Assembly (NCBI GenBank): GCA_902784435.1 | Contig: CACZUR010000007.1 | Span: 1-64,000 of the forward strand | Direction of reading: 5' to 3' | Origin: an uncultured Bacteroidia bacterium | GTDB lineage: Bacteria > Bacteroidota > Bacteroidia > Bacteroidales > UBA932 | Length of the DNA stretch: 64,000 nucleotides | In this document: in pieces, positions 28,468 through 37,558 of the stretch | Position numbering within the stretch: the stretch's first letter is position 1 | How the letters are laid out: each line of letters opens with the position of its first letter | Notes under the pieces: generated by a model | Seen by the model: the letters and a program-made list of their open reading frames with translations, nothing else | The model's database searches: none | Told to the model about the DNA's origin: nothing | Made by a program: the position numbers and the translations under genes

Positions 28468-29292
28468 ATGACTTATCTGGAAACCATCCACCTGGCCGCC
28501 GACTGCGTCAAGCAGCGGATGGAAGGCCGGGAACCCCTCGCAGGCATCATCCTGGGCAGCGGCCTGGGAAAGCTGGCCGACGAGATTCAGGACCCCATCG
28601 TCATCCCCTATAAGGAAATCCCCGGCTTCGCGGTCAGCACCGCCATCGGCCATAAGGGCAATTTCATCGTGGGCACCCTCTCCGGGAAATGCGTCATCGC
28701 CATGCAGGGACGCATCCACTATTATGAAGGCTACGGCATGCCGCAGTGCGTACTGCCCATCCGCGTGATGGTGCTGCTGGGCATCAAATACCTCTTTGTC
28801 TCCAACGCCGCGGGCGGCACCAACCTGGCCTTCCACGTGGGAGACCTCATGATCATCAAAGACCACATCAACCTGCTGCCCAATCCGCTCATCGGCCCCA
28901 ACCTGGACGAATTCGGCCCCCGCTTCCCGGACATGACGCGCCCCTACGATCCTTCCCTGATCAAAATGGCGCAGAAGATTGCCCAGAAGGAAGGCATTTC
29001 CCTGCAAAGGGGTGTGTACGTGGCCTGCACCGGCCCGTGCTATGAGACGCCGGCAGAATACCGGTACTTCCGCGGCATCGGCGCCGACGCCGTGGGCATG
29101 AGCACCACGCCGGAAGTGATTGTGGCCCGCCACAGCGGCATTCCCGTCTTCGGCGTGTCCGTGATCACGGACGTGGCCCACGCCACGGACGACGACGACT
29201 ATGTCACGGACGGGGAAGCCATCGTGAAAGCGGCCGATGCAGCCGCCGACAAGATGACCACCCTCTTCAAAAAGATGCTCGCCAAGCTGTAA
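28468..29292 (+). CDS. Purine nucleoside phosphorylase paralogue with altered base site
   Basis: The 274-residue protein is the tandem copy of the preceding PNP (same [29 protein letters not shown] and [14 protein letters not shown] stretches) and starts three bases after it. The specificity loop reads VITDVAH, so Asp235 replaces the Asn equivalent to human Asn243, while the Glu of TGPCYETPAE is kept. In the human enzyme Asn-to-Asp at this site enables cleavage of adenosine, so this copy may act on 6-aminopurine nucleosides. That shift is inference. A long palindrome follows the stop codon. Confidence 0.93.
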   Translation: MTYLETIHLAADCVKQRMEGREPLAGIILGSGLGKLADEIQDPIVIPYKEIPGFAVSTAIGHKGNFIVGTLSGKCVIAMQGRIHYYEGYGMPQCVLPIRVMVLLGIKYLFVSNAAGGTNLAFHVGDLMIIKDHINLLPNPLIGPNLDEFGPRFPDMTRPYDPSLIKMAQKIAQKEGISLQRGVYVACTGPCYETPAEYRYFRGIGADAVGMSTTPEVIVARHSGIPVFGVSVITDVAHATDDDDYVTDGEAIVKAADAAADKMTTLFKKMLAKL

Positions 29293-29307
29293 TTCTTTCT
29301 TTTTTAG

Positions 29308-29371
29308 CATTCCCCTGTGATTTTTTGAAGCATCGGCCTTCTTTTTAGCTTCAAAAAATCACAGGGGAATG
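29308..29371. terminator. Long 24-bp palindrome, probable bidirectional terminator
   Basis: Bases 29308-29331 and 29348-29371 are perfectly complementary over 24 bp around a 16-base loop that contains a T run. The stem includes internal T6 and A6 tracts rather than a terminal T tail. It follows the second phosphorylase by 15 bases. It could end transcription or be a relic of a small inverted-repeat element. Confidence 0.6.
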
Positions 29372-29392
29372 GCTTTTATTAAAATAATTTTG

Positions 29393-29400
29393 TAAATTTG
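29393..29400 (+). promoter_or_regulatory. -7 box of the zapA operon
   Basis: TAAATTTG matches TAnnTTTG, 23 bases before the ATG at 29424. No -33 TTTG at normal spacing. Confidence 0.65.
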
Positions 29401-29423
29401 CACGAATACGGCAAAAACCGGCC

Positions 29424-29693
29424 ATGCTGGATCAGGTAAGAACTTATATTGAGCAGCTGATTGCACGCTATGAGGCTGAGAAAACGGAGAACGAAAGGCT
29501 CCGTCAAGAGTTACGTGCGTGTGAGGAAACCGGAGCCGCCCTGAAAAAACAGATTACGGAACTGGAGTCTGAGATAGAGACCCGGAAATTAGCCGAAGCC
29601 TTTAGTGCCGGCGCCCCGGCCGACGCAAAAGCCAAGGTAGATAATTTAATCAAGGAGATCGATAGATGCATCTCCTGTCTGGAGGAAGCGTAA
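29424..29693 (+). CDS. Small coiled-coil protein upstream of zapA
   Basis: The 89-residue protein is a nearly continuous heptad-patterned coiled coil from about residue 3 to 57 (Leu/Ile at regular spacing, rich in Glu and Lys), followed by an Ala-rich linker and a short helix with two cysteines (CISC). It overlaps zapA by one stop/start base (TAATG), so the two are coupled. By position and shape it may be a ZapA partner analogous to ZapB in division-ring organisation, but no sequence family was recognised. Confidence 0.75.
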   Translation: MLDQVRTYIEQLIARYEAEKTENERLRQELRACEETGAALKKQITELESEIETRKLAEAFSAGAPADAKAKVDNLIKEIDRCISCLEEA

Positions 29694-29980
29694 TGGCACA
29701 GAAAATCAGCATAAAGATTGCCAGCCGCACCTTCAATTTGACTGCCAACTCCCCCGAGCAGGAGGAAGTGTACCGCCTGGCCGCAGAATCGATAGAGAAG
29801 CGTTACAACGCTTTCCTTCGCAGCAATCCCGGCCAAAGCGCCCAGGACCTGATGTCCATGGTAGCCCTGACCGAAACGGTGGTGCGCATCAACCTGCAAC
29901 GGGAAATGGACCAGTTCAAGGAAGCCGAAAAAGTGCTGGAGCAAGACCTGGCCGGCTATCTCAAGAGTCCGTTAAAATAA
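29693..29980 (+). CDS. zapA: Cell division protein ZapA
   Basis: The 95-residue protein has the ZapA fold pattern: an N-terminal beta segment (KISIKIASRTFNLTANSPEQ), then EEVYRLAAESIEKRY and a long C-terminal helix for tetramer formation (VALTETVVRINLQREM). ZapA stabilises FtsZ protofilaments at mid-cell. I took the ATG at 29693, preceded by a good ribosome-binding site (GGAGG, eight bases upstream), over the in-frame start nine codons earlier. A structured RNA begins two bases after the stop. Confidence 0.88.
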   Translation: MAQKISIKIASRTFNLTANSPEQEEVYRLAAESIEKRYNAFLRSNPGQSAQDLMSMVALTETVVRINLQREMDQFKEAEKVLEQDLAGYLKSPLK

Positions 29981-29981
29981 T

Positions 29982-30168
29982 AGCCGTCAACCATCGAAAG
30001 CTGAAATCAACACGATTATTCGCACCGGGTTGACTCAGGACGGGGATGACAGGCCCAGCTTACCCTGACGGGGATTCTGCCTTTGGCAGGACGGGGGAAG
30101 CCAGCAACCGCCCGGGACCCAAATCTTATACCCATAAGATTTTCTGACTAGATGCTGACGGCTTTTTT
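29982..30168 (+). ncRNA. ssrS: Putative 6S RNA
   Basis: The 187-base region between zapA and rny is non-coding and closes on itself. AGCCGTCA at 29982-29989 pairs with TGACGGCT at 30156-30163, and CATC at 29992-29995 with GATG at 30151-30154. The T run at 30164-30168 follows. Inside are GC-rich pairing segments around a large unpaired centre and a 9-bp hairpin at about 30121-30142. Length, long closing stem, central bubble and location after zapA fit 6S RNA, which mimics an open promoter and sequesters RNA polymerase in stationary phase. No promoter is seen directly upstream, so it may be processed from the zapA transcript. Confidence 0.65.
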
Positions 30169-30170
30169 CC

Positions 30171-30205
30171 AATGTCTGTTTTCCTCAGGGAAAGCAGACA
30201 TTTTT
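30171..30205 (+). terminator. Intrinsic terminator after the 6S-like RNA
   Basis: A 14-bp stem with one GT wobble (30171-30184 with 30189-30202, loop TCAG) is followed by TTT. It separates the RNA from rny. The 20 remaining bases before the rny ATG are AT-rich but contain no clear TAnnTTTG, so the rny promoter could not be placed. Confidence 0.8.
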
Positions 30206-30225
30206 AACACTATATATACACTTTT

Positions 30226-31767
30226 ATGGATATCGTAAGCATTGTTATCGGATTTGTGGCCGGAGCGGCTGTGGCTCTGGCCGTGTACATACTGGTCCGC
30301 CGTGCCCTCCTCAAGGGCAAACGGGATGAAATCCTGGAAAAAGCAGAGATTGAAGGCGAAAAAATCAAGAACGAGCGCATCCTGCAGGCCAAGGAAAAGT
30401 ATCTGTCCCTGAAGAGCGAACACGAAAAAGCCGTGAACGAGAAAAACGCCCAGCTCCGGGACGCGGAAAACCGCATCCGGCAAAAGGAGAACAACCTGAA
30501 CCAGAAACTGGGAGAGGCAGACCGCAAGAACAAGGACCTGGACAACCAGAAAAACGCCCTCAAGGCCCGCGAGGACCTGCTGGACAAGAAGGAGCAGGAA
30601 TACGAAGAACTGCGCATCCAGGCCATCCGCCAGATTGAATCCATTGCCGGCATGAGCGCCCAGGATGCCAAAAACCAGCTGGTGGAATCCATGAAGGCCG
30701 AAGCCCGCACCGAGGCCCAGGCCTATATCAACGACTGCATCGACGAAGCCCGCCTGAACGCCACCAAGGAAGCCAAGCGCATCGTGATCAACACCATCCA
30801 GCGCACCGCCACGGAAACCGCCATCGAGAATGCGGTAACCACCTTCCCCATCGAAAACGACGACATCAAGGGCCGCATCATCGGCCGTGAGGGCCGTAAT
30901 ATCCGCGCCCTGGAAGCCGCCACCGGCGTAGAAATCGTGGTGGACGACACTCCGGACGCCATCCTGCTCAGCGCCTTCGACCCGGTTCGCAGGGAGGTAG
31001 CCCGCCTGGCCCTGCACCAGCTGGTGGTAGACGGCCGCATCCATCCCGCCCGCATCGAAGAAGTGGTTGCCAAGGTGCAGAAACAGCTGGAGGAGGAAAT
31101 CCTGGAAACCGGCAAGCGCACCTGCATAGACCTGGGCATCCACGGCCTTTCCATGGAACTGGTCCGGCTCATCGGCCGCATGAAATACCGTTCTTCCTAT
31201 GGCCAGAACCTGCTGCAGCACTCCCGCGAGGTGGCCAACATCTGCGCCATCCTGGCCAGCGAACTGGGCCTGAACCCCAAGATCGCCAAGCGCGCCGGCC
31301 TGCTGCACGACATTGGCAAGGTCTCCGAGGAAGATCCGGATCTGCCGCACGCCCTGCTGGGTATGAAGCTGGCGGAACAGTATAAGGAGAAACCGGAAAT
31401 CTGCAACGCCATCGGCGCCCACCACGAAGAGACCGAGATGACCTCCCTGTATGCACCCCTGGTGCTGGTGGGCGACGCCATCTCCGGTGCCCGTCCCGGT
31501 GCCCGCCGTGAAGTGATTGAAAGCTACATCAAACGCCTCCGCGGCATGGAGAACCTGGCCGGCGCCTACCCGGGCGTGACCAAGGCCTATGCCATCCAGG
31601 CCGGCCGCGAACTGCGCGTCATCGTAGGGGCGGAACAGGTAAGCGACCACGACGCAGAGGTCCTCTCCGGAGAGATTGCCAAAAAGATCCAGGACGAAAT
31701 GACCTATCCCGGTCAGGTGAAGATCACCGTTATCCGGGAAACCCGCTCCGTAGCCTACGCCAAATAA
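30226..31767 (+). CDS. rny: Ribonuclease Y
   Basis: The 513-residue protein has an N-terminal membrane helix (about 3-21), a long charged coiled coil (about 25-195), a KH domain with [19 protein letters not shown] (about 222-240) and an HD phosphohydrolase domain with HSREVANI and LLHDIGK (about 330-425). This is the standard RNase Y order. It is an endonuclease that initiates mRNA turnover at the inner membrane. The antiporter gene starts at the base after its stop codon, so the two are probably cotranscribed. Confidence 0.97.
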   Translation: MDIVSIVIGFVAGAAVALAVYILVRRALLKGKRDEILEKAEIEGEKIKNERILQAKEKYLSLKSEHEKAVNEKNAQLRDAENRIRQKENNLNQKLGEADRKNKDLDNQKNALKAREDLLDKKEQEYEELRIQAIRQIESIAGMSAQDAKNQLVESMKAEARTEAQAYINDCIDEARLNATKEAKRIVINTIQRTATETAIENAVTTFPIENDDIKGRIIGREGRNIRALEAATGVEIVVDDTPDAILLSAFDPVRREVARLALHQLVVDGRIHPARIEEVVAKVQKQLEEEILETGKRTCIDLGIHGLSMELVRLIGRMKYRSSYGQNLLQHSREVANICAILASELGLNPKIAKRAGLLHDIGKVSEEDPDLPHALLGMKLAEQYKEKPEICNAIGAHHEETEMTSLYAPLVLVGDAISGARPGARREVIESYIKRLRGMENLAGAYPGVTKAYAIQAGRELRVIVGAEQVSDHDAEVLSGEIAKKIQDEMTYPGQVKITVIRETRSVAYAK

Positions 31768-34020
31768 ATGGGAGAGCTGGCCCCACTGATCGCAGACCTG
31801 GCGCTGATTCTCATCTGTGCCGGCGTCATGACGCTGATATTCAAGAAATTGAAGCAGCCGCTGGTGCTAGGCTATCTCGTGGCCGGATTCATCGCCAGCC
31901 CGCATTTCGCCCTCACCCCGTCGGTCATGGATACGGCCAGCATCCACGTATGGAGCGACATCGGGGTCATCTTCCTGCTCTTTGCCCTGGGCCTGGAGTT
32001 CAGCTTCAAGAAAATCATGAAGGCCGGCGTTCCGGCCGTCATTACCACCCTCACCATCATCTTCGGAATGATGTTCCTGGGCTTCGTGGTGGGGTCGGCC
32101 TTCGGCTGGAGCAAGATGGACGCCCTGTTCCTGGGCGGGATGATCTGCATGAGTTCCACCACCATCATCTACAAAGCCTTCGAAGACCTGGGCCTGGCCC
32201 AGAAGAAATTCGCCTCCCTGGTGATGAGCGTCCTCATCCTGGAAGACATCCTGGCGGTGGTCCTGATGGTTGTGCTTTCCACCGTGTCCGTGTCGGCCCA
32301 TTTCGAGGGCGGCGAACTGGTGGGCAGCATCCTGAAACTGGTCTTCTACCTGGTCCTGTGGCTGGTGATGGGCATTTACCTCATTCCCCTGATCCTGCGC
32401 AAGCTCAAGCCGCTGATGAACGACGAAACCCTGCTGGTGGTGTCCCTGGGCCTGTGTTTCATGATGGTGGTCGTGGCGGCCAAAACGGGTTTCTCCGCCG
32501 CTTTCGGGGCCTTTATCATGGGTTCCATCCTGGCAGAGACGCTGGAGGCCGAACATATCCAGCGGCTGGTCAAGCCGGTGAAAGACCTGTTCGGCGCCAT
32601 CTTCTTCGTGTCCGTGGGCATGATGGTAGACCCTGCCATGATCGGCCAGTACTGGCTGCCCATCCTGGTCATTACGCTTACCGTCATCCTCGGGCAGCCC
32701 TTCTTCGCCCTGGTGGGCGTACTCCTTTCCGGGCAGCCCCTTAAAACAGCGGTCCAAAGCGCTTTCTCCCTGTCGCAGATCGGCGAATTTTCCTTCATCA
32801 TCGCCACCCTGGGCGTTTCCCTCGGGGTCACCAGCAACTTCCTCTACCCCATCGTGGTAGCGGTTTCGGTGGTGACCATCTTCCTTACCCCCTATTCCAT
32901 CCGGCTGGCCACACCGGCCTATGCCCTGCTGGAAAAACGCCTCCCCAAACGGCTGCTGGCCATGCTGGACAAATATGCCGAATCGGCCACCCCCCGGACG
33001 GGAGAAGACAACCACTGGCGCCAATATCTGGGCATCATCGTCCGGACGGTGGCCATCTACAGCATCCTGTGCATCGCCATCTGCGCCATCAGTTTCGGGG
33101 CGGTGCTGCCGCTGGTTTCCCGCTGGATTCCGGACATCTGGGCCCGCATCCTCACGGCCGTATTCGCCATCGGCGGCATGTCCCCCTTCCTGCGCACGAT
33201 GGTCATCAAAATGAACAAGAGCGAGGAATTCCACCGGCTCTGGGAAGAGGACAAGGCCAACCGGGCGCCCCTGGTGGCCGGCATCGTCATCCGCCTGGCC
33301 ATTGCCATGGGCTTCGTCTTCTATGTACTGGCCCGCCTGTTCCACATTTCGGTGCCGCTCATCCTGCTCATGGCCTTTGCGCTGGTGGCCTATATGCTGT
33401 TCAGCCGCTTCACGCGTCACAACGCGTCCCGGATAGAGAAAACCTTCATGGACAACCTGCGCTCCCGCGAACGCCGGGCGGAATATCTGGGAGAGAAAAC
33501 CCCGGAATACGCCAGCCACCTGCTGGACAAAGACCTGCATCTGGCCGATTTTGACATTCCCGCAGATGTTCCCTGGGCCGGAGAGCAACTGCACACCCTC
33601 AATTTCGGGCAGCGCTACGGCATACACGTGGTATCCATCCTGCGCGGTAACCGGCGCATCAACATCCCCAAGGCTACAGACCGGCTTTTCCCGCAGGACC
33701 GCATTCAGGTCATCGGTGCCGATGCCGGGCTGGAGGCTTTCGGCGCAGCCCTCAAACGCTGTGAGCATACGGAGGCGGATGAATATCCGGCCCAGGAAGA
33801 GATGGTGCTCCGGCGCCTGCCCCTGCGGGAGAACTCCCCTTTCCTGGGCAAGGCGCTCAAAGACAGCGGCATCCGCAACCGTTACCACTGCCTTGTAGCG
33901 GGCATCGAGAAGGCCGACGGCCTGCTCCACATCCCGGAGGCCAACCTTCCCCTGGAGGAGGGCGATGTCCTGTGGCTGGTGGGAGAACACAAAGACATGG
34001 ACGTTCTAATGGCATTGTAA
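31768..34020 (+). CDS. KefB/CPA2-type cation:proton antiporter with C-terminal TrkA-C domains
   Basis: The 750-residue protein has about 12 membrane helices of the CPA2 sodium/proton-exchanger fold (LGYLVAGFIASP near 30-41, LFALGLEFSFKK, and the GAFIMGSILAET and SQIGEFSFIIATLG motifs). A further two or three helices lie at about 420-545, and two TrkA-C (RCK-C)-like regulatory domains at about 590-665 and 675-745 (the second around EEGDVLWLVGEHKDM). There is no canonical TrkA-N NAD-binding domain. It should exchange potassium or sodium for protons. It directly abuts rny and is the last core gene before the accessory cluster. Confidence 0.88.
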   Translation: MGELAPLIADLALILICAGVMTLIFKKLKQPLVLGYLVAGFIASPHFALTPSVMDTASIHVWSDIGVIFLLFALGLEFSFKKIMKAGVPAVITTLTIIFGMMFLGFVVGSAFGWSKMDALFLGGMICMSSTTIIYKAFEDLGLAQKKFASLVMSVLILEDILAVVLMVVLSTVSVSAHFEGGELVGSILKLVFYLVLWLVMGIYLIPLILRKLKPLMNDETLLVVSLGLCFMMVVVAAKTGFSAAFGAFIMGSILAETLEAEHIQRLVKPVKDLFGAIFFVSVGMMVDPAMIGQYWLPILVITLTVILGQPFFALVGVLLSGQPLKTAVQSAFSLSQIGEFSFIIATLGVSLGVTSNFLYPIVVAVSVVTIFLTPYSIRLATPAYALLEKRLPKRLLAMLDKYAESATPRTGEDNHWRQYLGIIVRTVAIYSILCIAICAISFGAVLPLVSRWIPDIWARILTAVFAIGGMSPFLRTMVIKMNKSEEFHRLWEEDKANRAPLVAGIVIRLAIAMGFVFYVLARLFHISVPLILLMAFALVAYMLFSRFTRHNASRIEKTFMDNLRSRERRAEYLGEKTPEYASHLLDKDLHLADFDIPADVPWAGEQLHTLNFGQRYGIHVVSILRGNRRINIPKATDRLFPQDRIQVIGADAGLEAFGAALKRCEHTEADEYPAQEEMVLRRLPLRENSPFLGKALKDSGIRNRYHCLVAGIEKADGLLHIPEANLPLEEGDVLWLVGEHKDMDVLMAL

Positions 34021-34086
34021 AACGCTCGCTATTAGAAAGATATTTTGTATATTTACGCGTTGCTACAATATAATGCCAGTTTGCCT

Positions 34087-36141
34087 ATGCTACCAGTCAA
34101 TATCGCATCCAGCCTGTTCGTCACGGTCCTCGTTATTGCGCTTGTACTTGCCTATTTCTGCATTACAGGCTTCCTGGTCCGGAAAAAAGCCCGCCTCCTG
34201 TGGATTCCGACGCTGGTCATCCTGGTTTCCGGCACCCTTTTTTATTGGGTTGCCTATGGCAAAGGAGGCGCCGTAGACCCTTTCCCCCGGCTGGTATTGT
34301 CAGTCTCCGCCACCATCGATCTCTTTCTGTTCAAGCTAAACACGACATACGGCAATTTCACCAACCTGTTCTATCAACTGGGCGATTCCCGGGAAGCGAT
34401 TATCGCACATAACAACCTGATTACAGCCGCCGGGCTGTACCTTTGCGCCATCTGGACCACCATCCTTCTCGTAGTACACTTCCTGGCCAGACGTGTGGAA
34501 AGCATGGCGATCCTGTCCTGGAGAGTCCTCCGCCAGCAATGGGGAAATACCTGCCTGTTCATCGGCATCAGCCCGGAATCCCTGGCCGTCGCCCGCAGCC
34601 TGCCCAAGGGTTTTTCCGTTATATTCATAGACCTTCCGAGCGCCGATTTCACCATGAACAAACTCTCCGTGGCCCAATTGCTCCGCGGACTCCGCTACAA
34701 CTCGGACCTCACGGAAACGGTCAAGGATATCCTTCCGGATGCCCTGGTCATCAAAGCCCGCGCCCCCCTGAACCGCTGTCTTTCCAGCGATTTATTCAAG
34801 GACCTCGGTCTCCGGAAACTGAACAAATGGATGGTGCGCAAAGACACCCATGTATTCCTGCTTTCTTCACGGTTCCGGGACAATCTGTCCGCCCTGGAGA
34901 AATTGTCGGGATGGCCTGCGCACATCTATTGCAACGCGCCCCGGGAAGGCCTGGCCCAGCGCATGGAACTGGCTGCACCCCATGGTAATATCCACATCAT
35001 CGACGCCTCATTCCTCGTTACCAAAACCCTGAAGACCCTGACAGACTTATATCCTGTCCATCTGGTAGACGTCGGCCGGGATGCAAAGGGCCAGCCCGGC
35101 GGCTATGTAAACAGCGCCTTCAATGCATTGATTTGCGGTTTCGGGGCCAGTGGCCAGGGTGCCCTGGCTTTCCTGTACGAGTTCGGAGCCTTTGTCGGCA
35201 AAGACAAGCAGCAGAGTCCTTTTTCATGCGATGTCTTTGATAAAGACATGGATGCAATATCGGGCACTTACCGCACCGGGCATCCCGGAATAGACCCCCA
35301 GAAAGTGCATTTCAGACAAAGCGCCTTCGGTTCGGAAGAATTCTGGGAAACGCTTTCCAGTCGCATCGCCACCCTGAACTACGTGTATATCTCCCTGGGA
35401 GAAGACAATCTGAACACCCAGGCTGCCCTGGACCTCCTTACCTACGCCAGCCGGCACAGGAACACAATGGAGCGCTTTGTCATCCTGGTCAAACTGGACC
35501 GGCCGGCTGCTTTCCAACCTATTATCGACTACTACAACCAATGCTTGGGCGGAACGAAATGCATCCACACCATTGGAGACATCAACTCGGTCTGGACTTG
35601 GGACAATATTACCGACAGCAGCTACATGAATGCCGCCCAGTCGTTTTACAAGGCCTACTCCATCTCCTCTGGAGAAAGCCAGACTTGGGAAGACAGGGAC
35701 AACGCCATCATGGGCAAGCCCCATTCCTCGGATTTGTCCCACAAATTGGAAATCCGCAGAAAGAAAAGCCAGGATTTTGCCAATTGCTTCCACGCTTATG
35801 TCAAACAAGCCCTTGTCCCGGCCTATCTGTGGGAAGACCCTGCCGTGGCCGCCGGGATCCCCTATCAAATGCAGGACAACCGCCATTATCTAGGGCCGGA
35901 CAAAGAGACAGAAGAAATCCTGGACTACCTGGCAGTCGGGGAGCACATCCGATGGGTATCTTCCCATGAGGCCAGCGGCTATCGGGTCGGGCCACTCAAA
36001 CGGGAAGACCTGATGACACACCCGGACATACGCCCCTACTATCAACTGGAAGAATACGTTAAACACTATGACTGGGTGGTGGTAAAAACCACGCTGGATT
36101 TCTTAAGGGCAAAGAAAGAGCATCGCAATGACCCCACATAA
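34087..36141 (+). CDS. Membrane protein with two RCK/Rossmann-like domains and a C-terminal RyR-like domain
   Basis: The 684-residue product (ATG at 34087; an in-frame TTG at 34045 is less likely) has three hydrophobic helices (about 7-31, 36-57, 112-133). A Rossmann-like domain begins near 155 (CLFIGISPESLAVARSL), and a second has the glycine motif GFGASGQGAL at 351-360 with an acidic strand end (VFDKD). The C-terminal domain (about 617-675) has GEHIRWVSSHEASGYRVG and later HYDWVVV, the pattern of bacterial RyR-repeat domains. The layout recalls potassium-channel RCK gating rings, though no selectivity filter is seen. As first gene of the cluster it may be the sensor. It overlaps the next gene by 14 bases. 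Confidence 0.75.
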   Translation: MLPVNIASSLFVTVLVIALVLAYFCITGFLVRKKARLLWIPTLVILVSGTLFYWVAYGKGGAVDPFPRLVLSVSATIDLFLFKLNTTYGNFTNLFYQLGDSREAIIAHNNLITAAGLYLCAIWTTILLVVHFLARRVESMAILSWRVLRQQWGNTCLFIGISPESLAVARSLPKGFSVIFIDLPSADFTMNKLSVAQLLRGLRYNSDLTETVKDILPDALVIKARAPLNRCLSSDLFKDLGLRKLNKWMVRKDTHVFLLSSRFRDNLSALEKLSGWPAHIYCNAPREGLAQRMELAAPHGNIHIIDASFLVTKTLKTLTDLYPVHLVDVGRDAKGQPGGYVNSAFNALICGFGASGQGALAFLYEFGAFVGKDKQQSPFSCDVFDKDMDAISGTYRTGHPGIDPQKVHFRQSAFGSEEFWETLSSRIATLNYVYISLGEDNLNTQAALDLLTYASRHRNTMERFVILVKLDRPAAFQPIIDYYNQCLGGTKCIHTIGDINSVWTWDNITDSSYMNAAQSFYKAYSISSGESQTWEDRDNAIMGKPHSSDLSHKLEIRRKKSQDFANCFHAYVKQALVPAYLWEDPAVAAGIPYQMQDNRHYLGPDKETEEILDYLAVGEHIRWVSSHEASGYRVGPLKREDLMTHPDIRPYYQLEEYVKHYDWVVVKTTLDFLRAKKEHRNDPT

Positions 36142-37558
36142 GTTGGCCATAGGGAATCATCCCGTTTTGGAGTCACTCTCCGGCCTGCCGGTTCTCCCGG
36201 ACTGGCCGGAGACTCTGGCACCGGAAATACAGGAAATCATCGTTGCCTTCCGCCCGGAAGGAGACAATCCTTTCCTGCAGGATACAATCTGTTTCCGCCG
36301 CCTGGAAAACCTGTTGGAAGGTCGGAAGCATCTCCTGTGCCAGGTTCTGATTCACAGCCGCCATTCTGCCCGCCTATACAACCGCCTAAGTGAATCGGGA
36401 AATGAGTTCATTCCCTTTTCCCTGGAAGAAGGCTGGGGACGGACACTCTTTGGTCCCGGGGGACTCGTGCATCTGGACGGCAATGGCATCGGCTATTCCG
36501 ACAACCGGTGCCTTCACCTGGTCCTTTTCGGGATGACCACTGCGGCAGAGGCTCTTGCCATGCAAACGCTCCGTACCGCCCATTTTCCCAATTATGTCAG
36601 AGACCACAGCCTTCGTACGCGCATCACTTGGGTAGATTCGCAGGCGCTTAATCGGGGAAAAGAATTCGTTGCCCGGCACGCAGCCCTGATGGACGCTTCC
36701 TATTACCGCTTTGTAGACCTGGAACGGGAAGAAATCCATACCCACAGGCCCGCCTTGGAAAACCAGGAGGAGTTCGTCGACACGGAATGGGAATTCGTAC
36801 AAGGCCATCCCTGGACGGCCGAAATCAGGGCGAAACTGGGTTTCTGGGCCCAGTCGTCCCGGTGGAGGACCGTCACCGCCTTTGCCTATCCAAACGACGA
36901 GCAGAACCTGGATGCCTTCAAGTTTCTGGGAAATGCGCTCAAGGATACCCCTGCACTGGTACGAGTAAAAGACGACACTCTCATCCGGGCAGCCGGCCTG
37001 GCCGTGATACCTTTCGGGATGCCCGGCGGGTTTCACGATTTTGACCTTACCCGCCGTGACATGGGCATCGCCGTCAATGCCGTTTATGAATCCACATCCG
37101 AGTCCGGTTCGGTCCCTCCATCCATTGACTGGGACGATGCACGCAATCGCTGGCAGGTTATTTCCAGCGCCAACAGGCTTGCCAGCATGGATTTTGCCGA
37201 CAGTATCGGCGTAAAAATGCGCTCCATGGGGCTGCAGGAAGACGATTGGGACACGTTGTACGGGATGGATGCCCCTTCCATCCGCCAGCTGTCAGAAGTT
37301 GAGCACAACCGCTGGAGCATCGCCACCTTGCTTTCCGGCATGCGGCCGCCGACAGAAGACGAAAAAAGACAGATTGAACGGGATCCCTCATTACGCCCCC
37401 GCTTCAAAGCCCGGGGCGTGCACTATGATCTCCGGGCTTTTTCTGAACTCAGGACTGACGAGAAAGGCCTGGATGTCAGCCTTTACGACGTTGCCCTTAC
37501 CCGCGCCATTCCACTGATTGCCAACACCATCTATAAGCTGAAGAAAGCCCATGACTGA
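36128..37558 (+). CDS. Soluble Rossmann-like/RyR-like protein
   Basis: The 476-residue protein lacks a signal or membrane helix. A central segment (CLHLVLFGMTTAAEALAMQ, about 128-146) looks like a degenerate Rossmann glycine-loop region. The C-terminal part has SEVEHNRWSIATLLSGMRPP (389-408) and HYDLRAFSEL (432-441), matching the EH-x-RW and YD pattern at the end of the preceding protein. The two are therefore probably diverged relatives, one membrane-bound and one soluble. RyR-like domains in bacteria are predicted ligand-binding modules; the ligand is unknown. Its ATG lies 14 bases inside the upstream gene and it overlaps the protease gene by eight bases. Confidence 0.7.
   Translation: MTPHKLAIGNHPVLESLSGLPVLPDWPETLAPEIQEIIVAFRPEGDNPFLQDTICFRRLENLLEGRKHLLCQVLIHSRHSARLYNRLSESGNEFIPFSLEEGWGRTLFGPGGLVHLDGNGIGYSDNRCLHLVLFGMTTAAEALAMQTLRTAHFPNYVRDHSLRTRITWVDSQALNRGKEFVARHAALMDASYYRFVDLEREEIHTHRPALENQEEFVDTEWEFVQGHPWTAEIRAKLGFWAQSSRWRTVTAFAYPNDEQNLDAFKFLGNALKDTPALVRVKDDTLIRAAGLAVIPFGMPGGFHDFDLTRRDMGIAVNAVYESTSESGSVPPSIDWDDARNRWQVISSANRLASMDFADSIGVKMRSMGLQEDDWDTLYGMDAPSIRQLSEVEHNRWSIATLLSGMRPPTEDEKRQIERDPSLRPRFKARGVHYDLRAFSELRTDEKGLDVSLYDVALTRAIPLIANTIYKLKKAHD

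Noticed and set aside
34045..34086. TTG start of the first cluster gene at 34045
   Set aside because: The ATG at 34087 places the first membrane helix near the N-terminus and leaves room for a promoter; the TTG lies in an AT-rich stretch with TATATTTA that is a better promoter candidate, though too weak to list.
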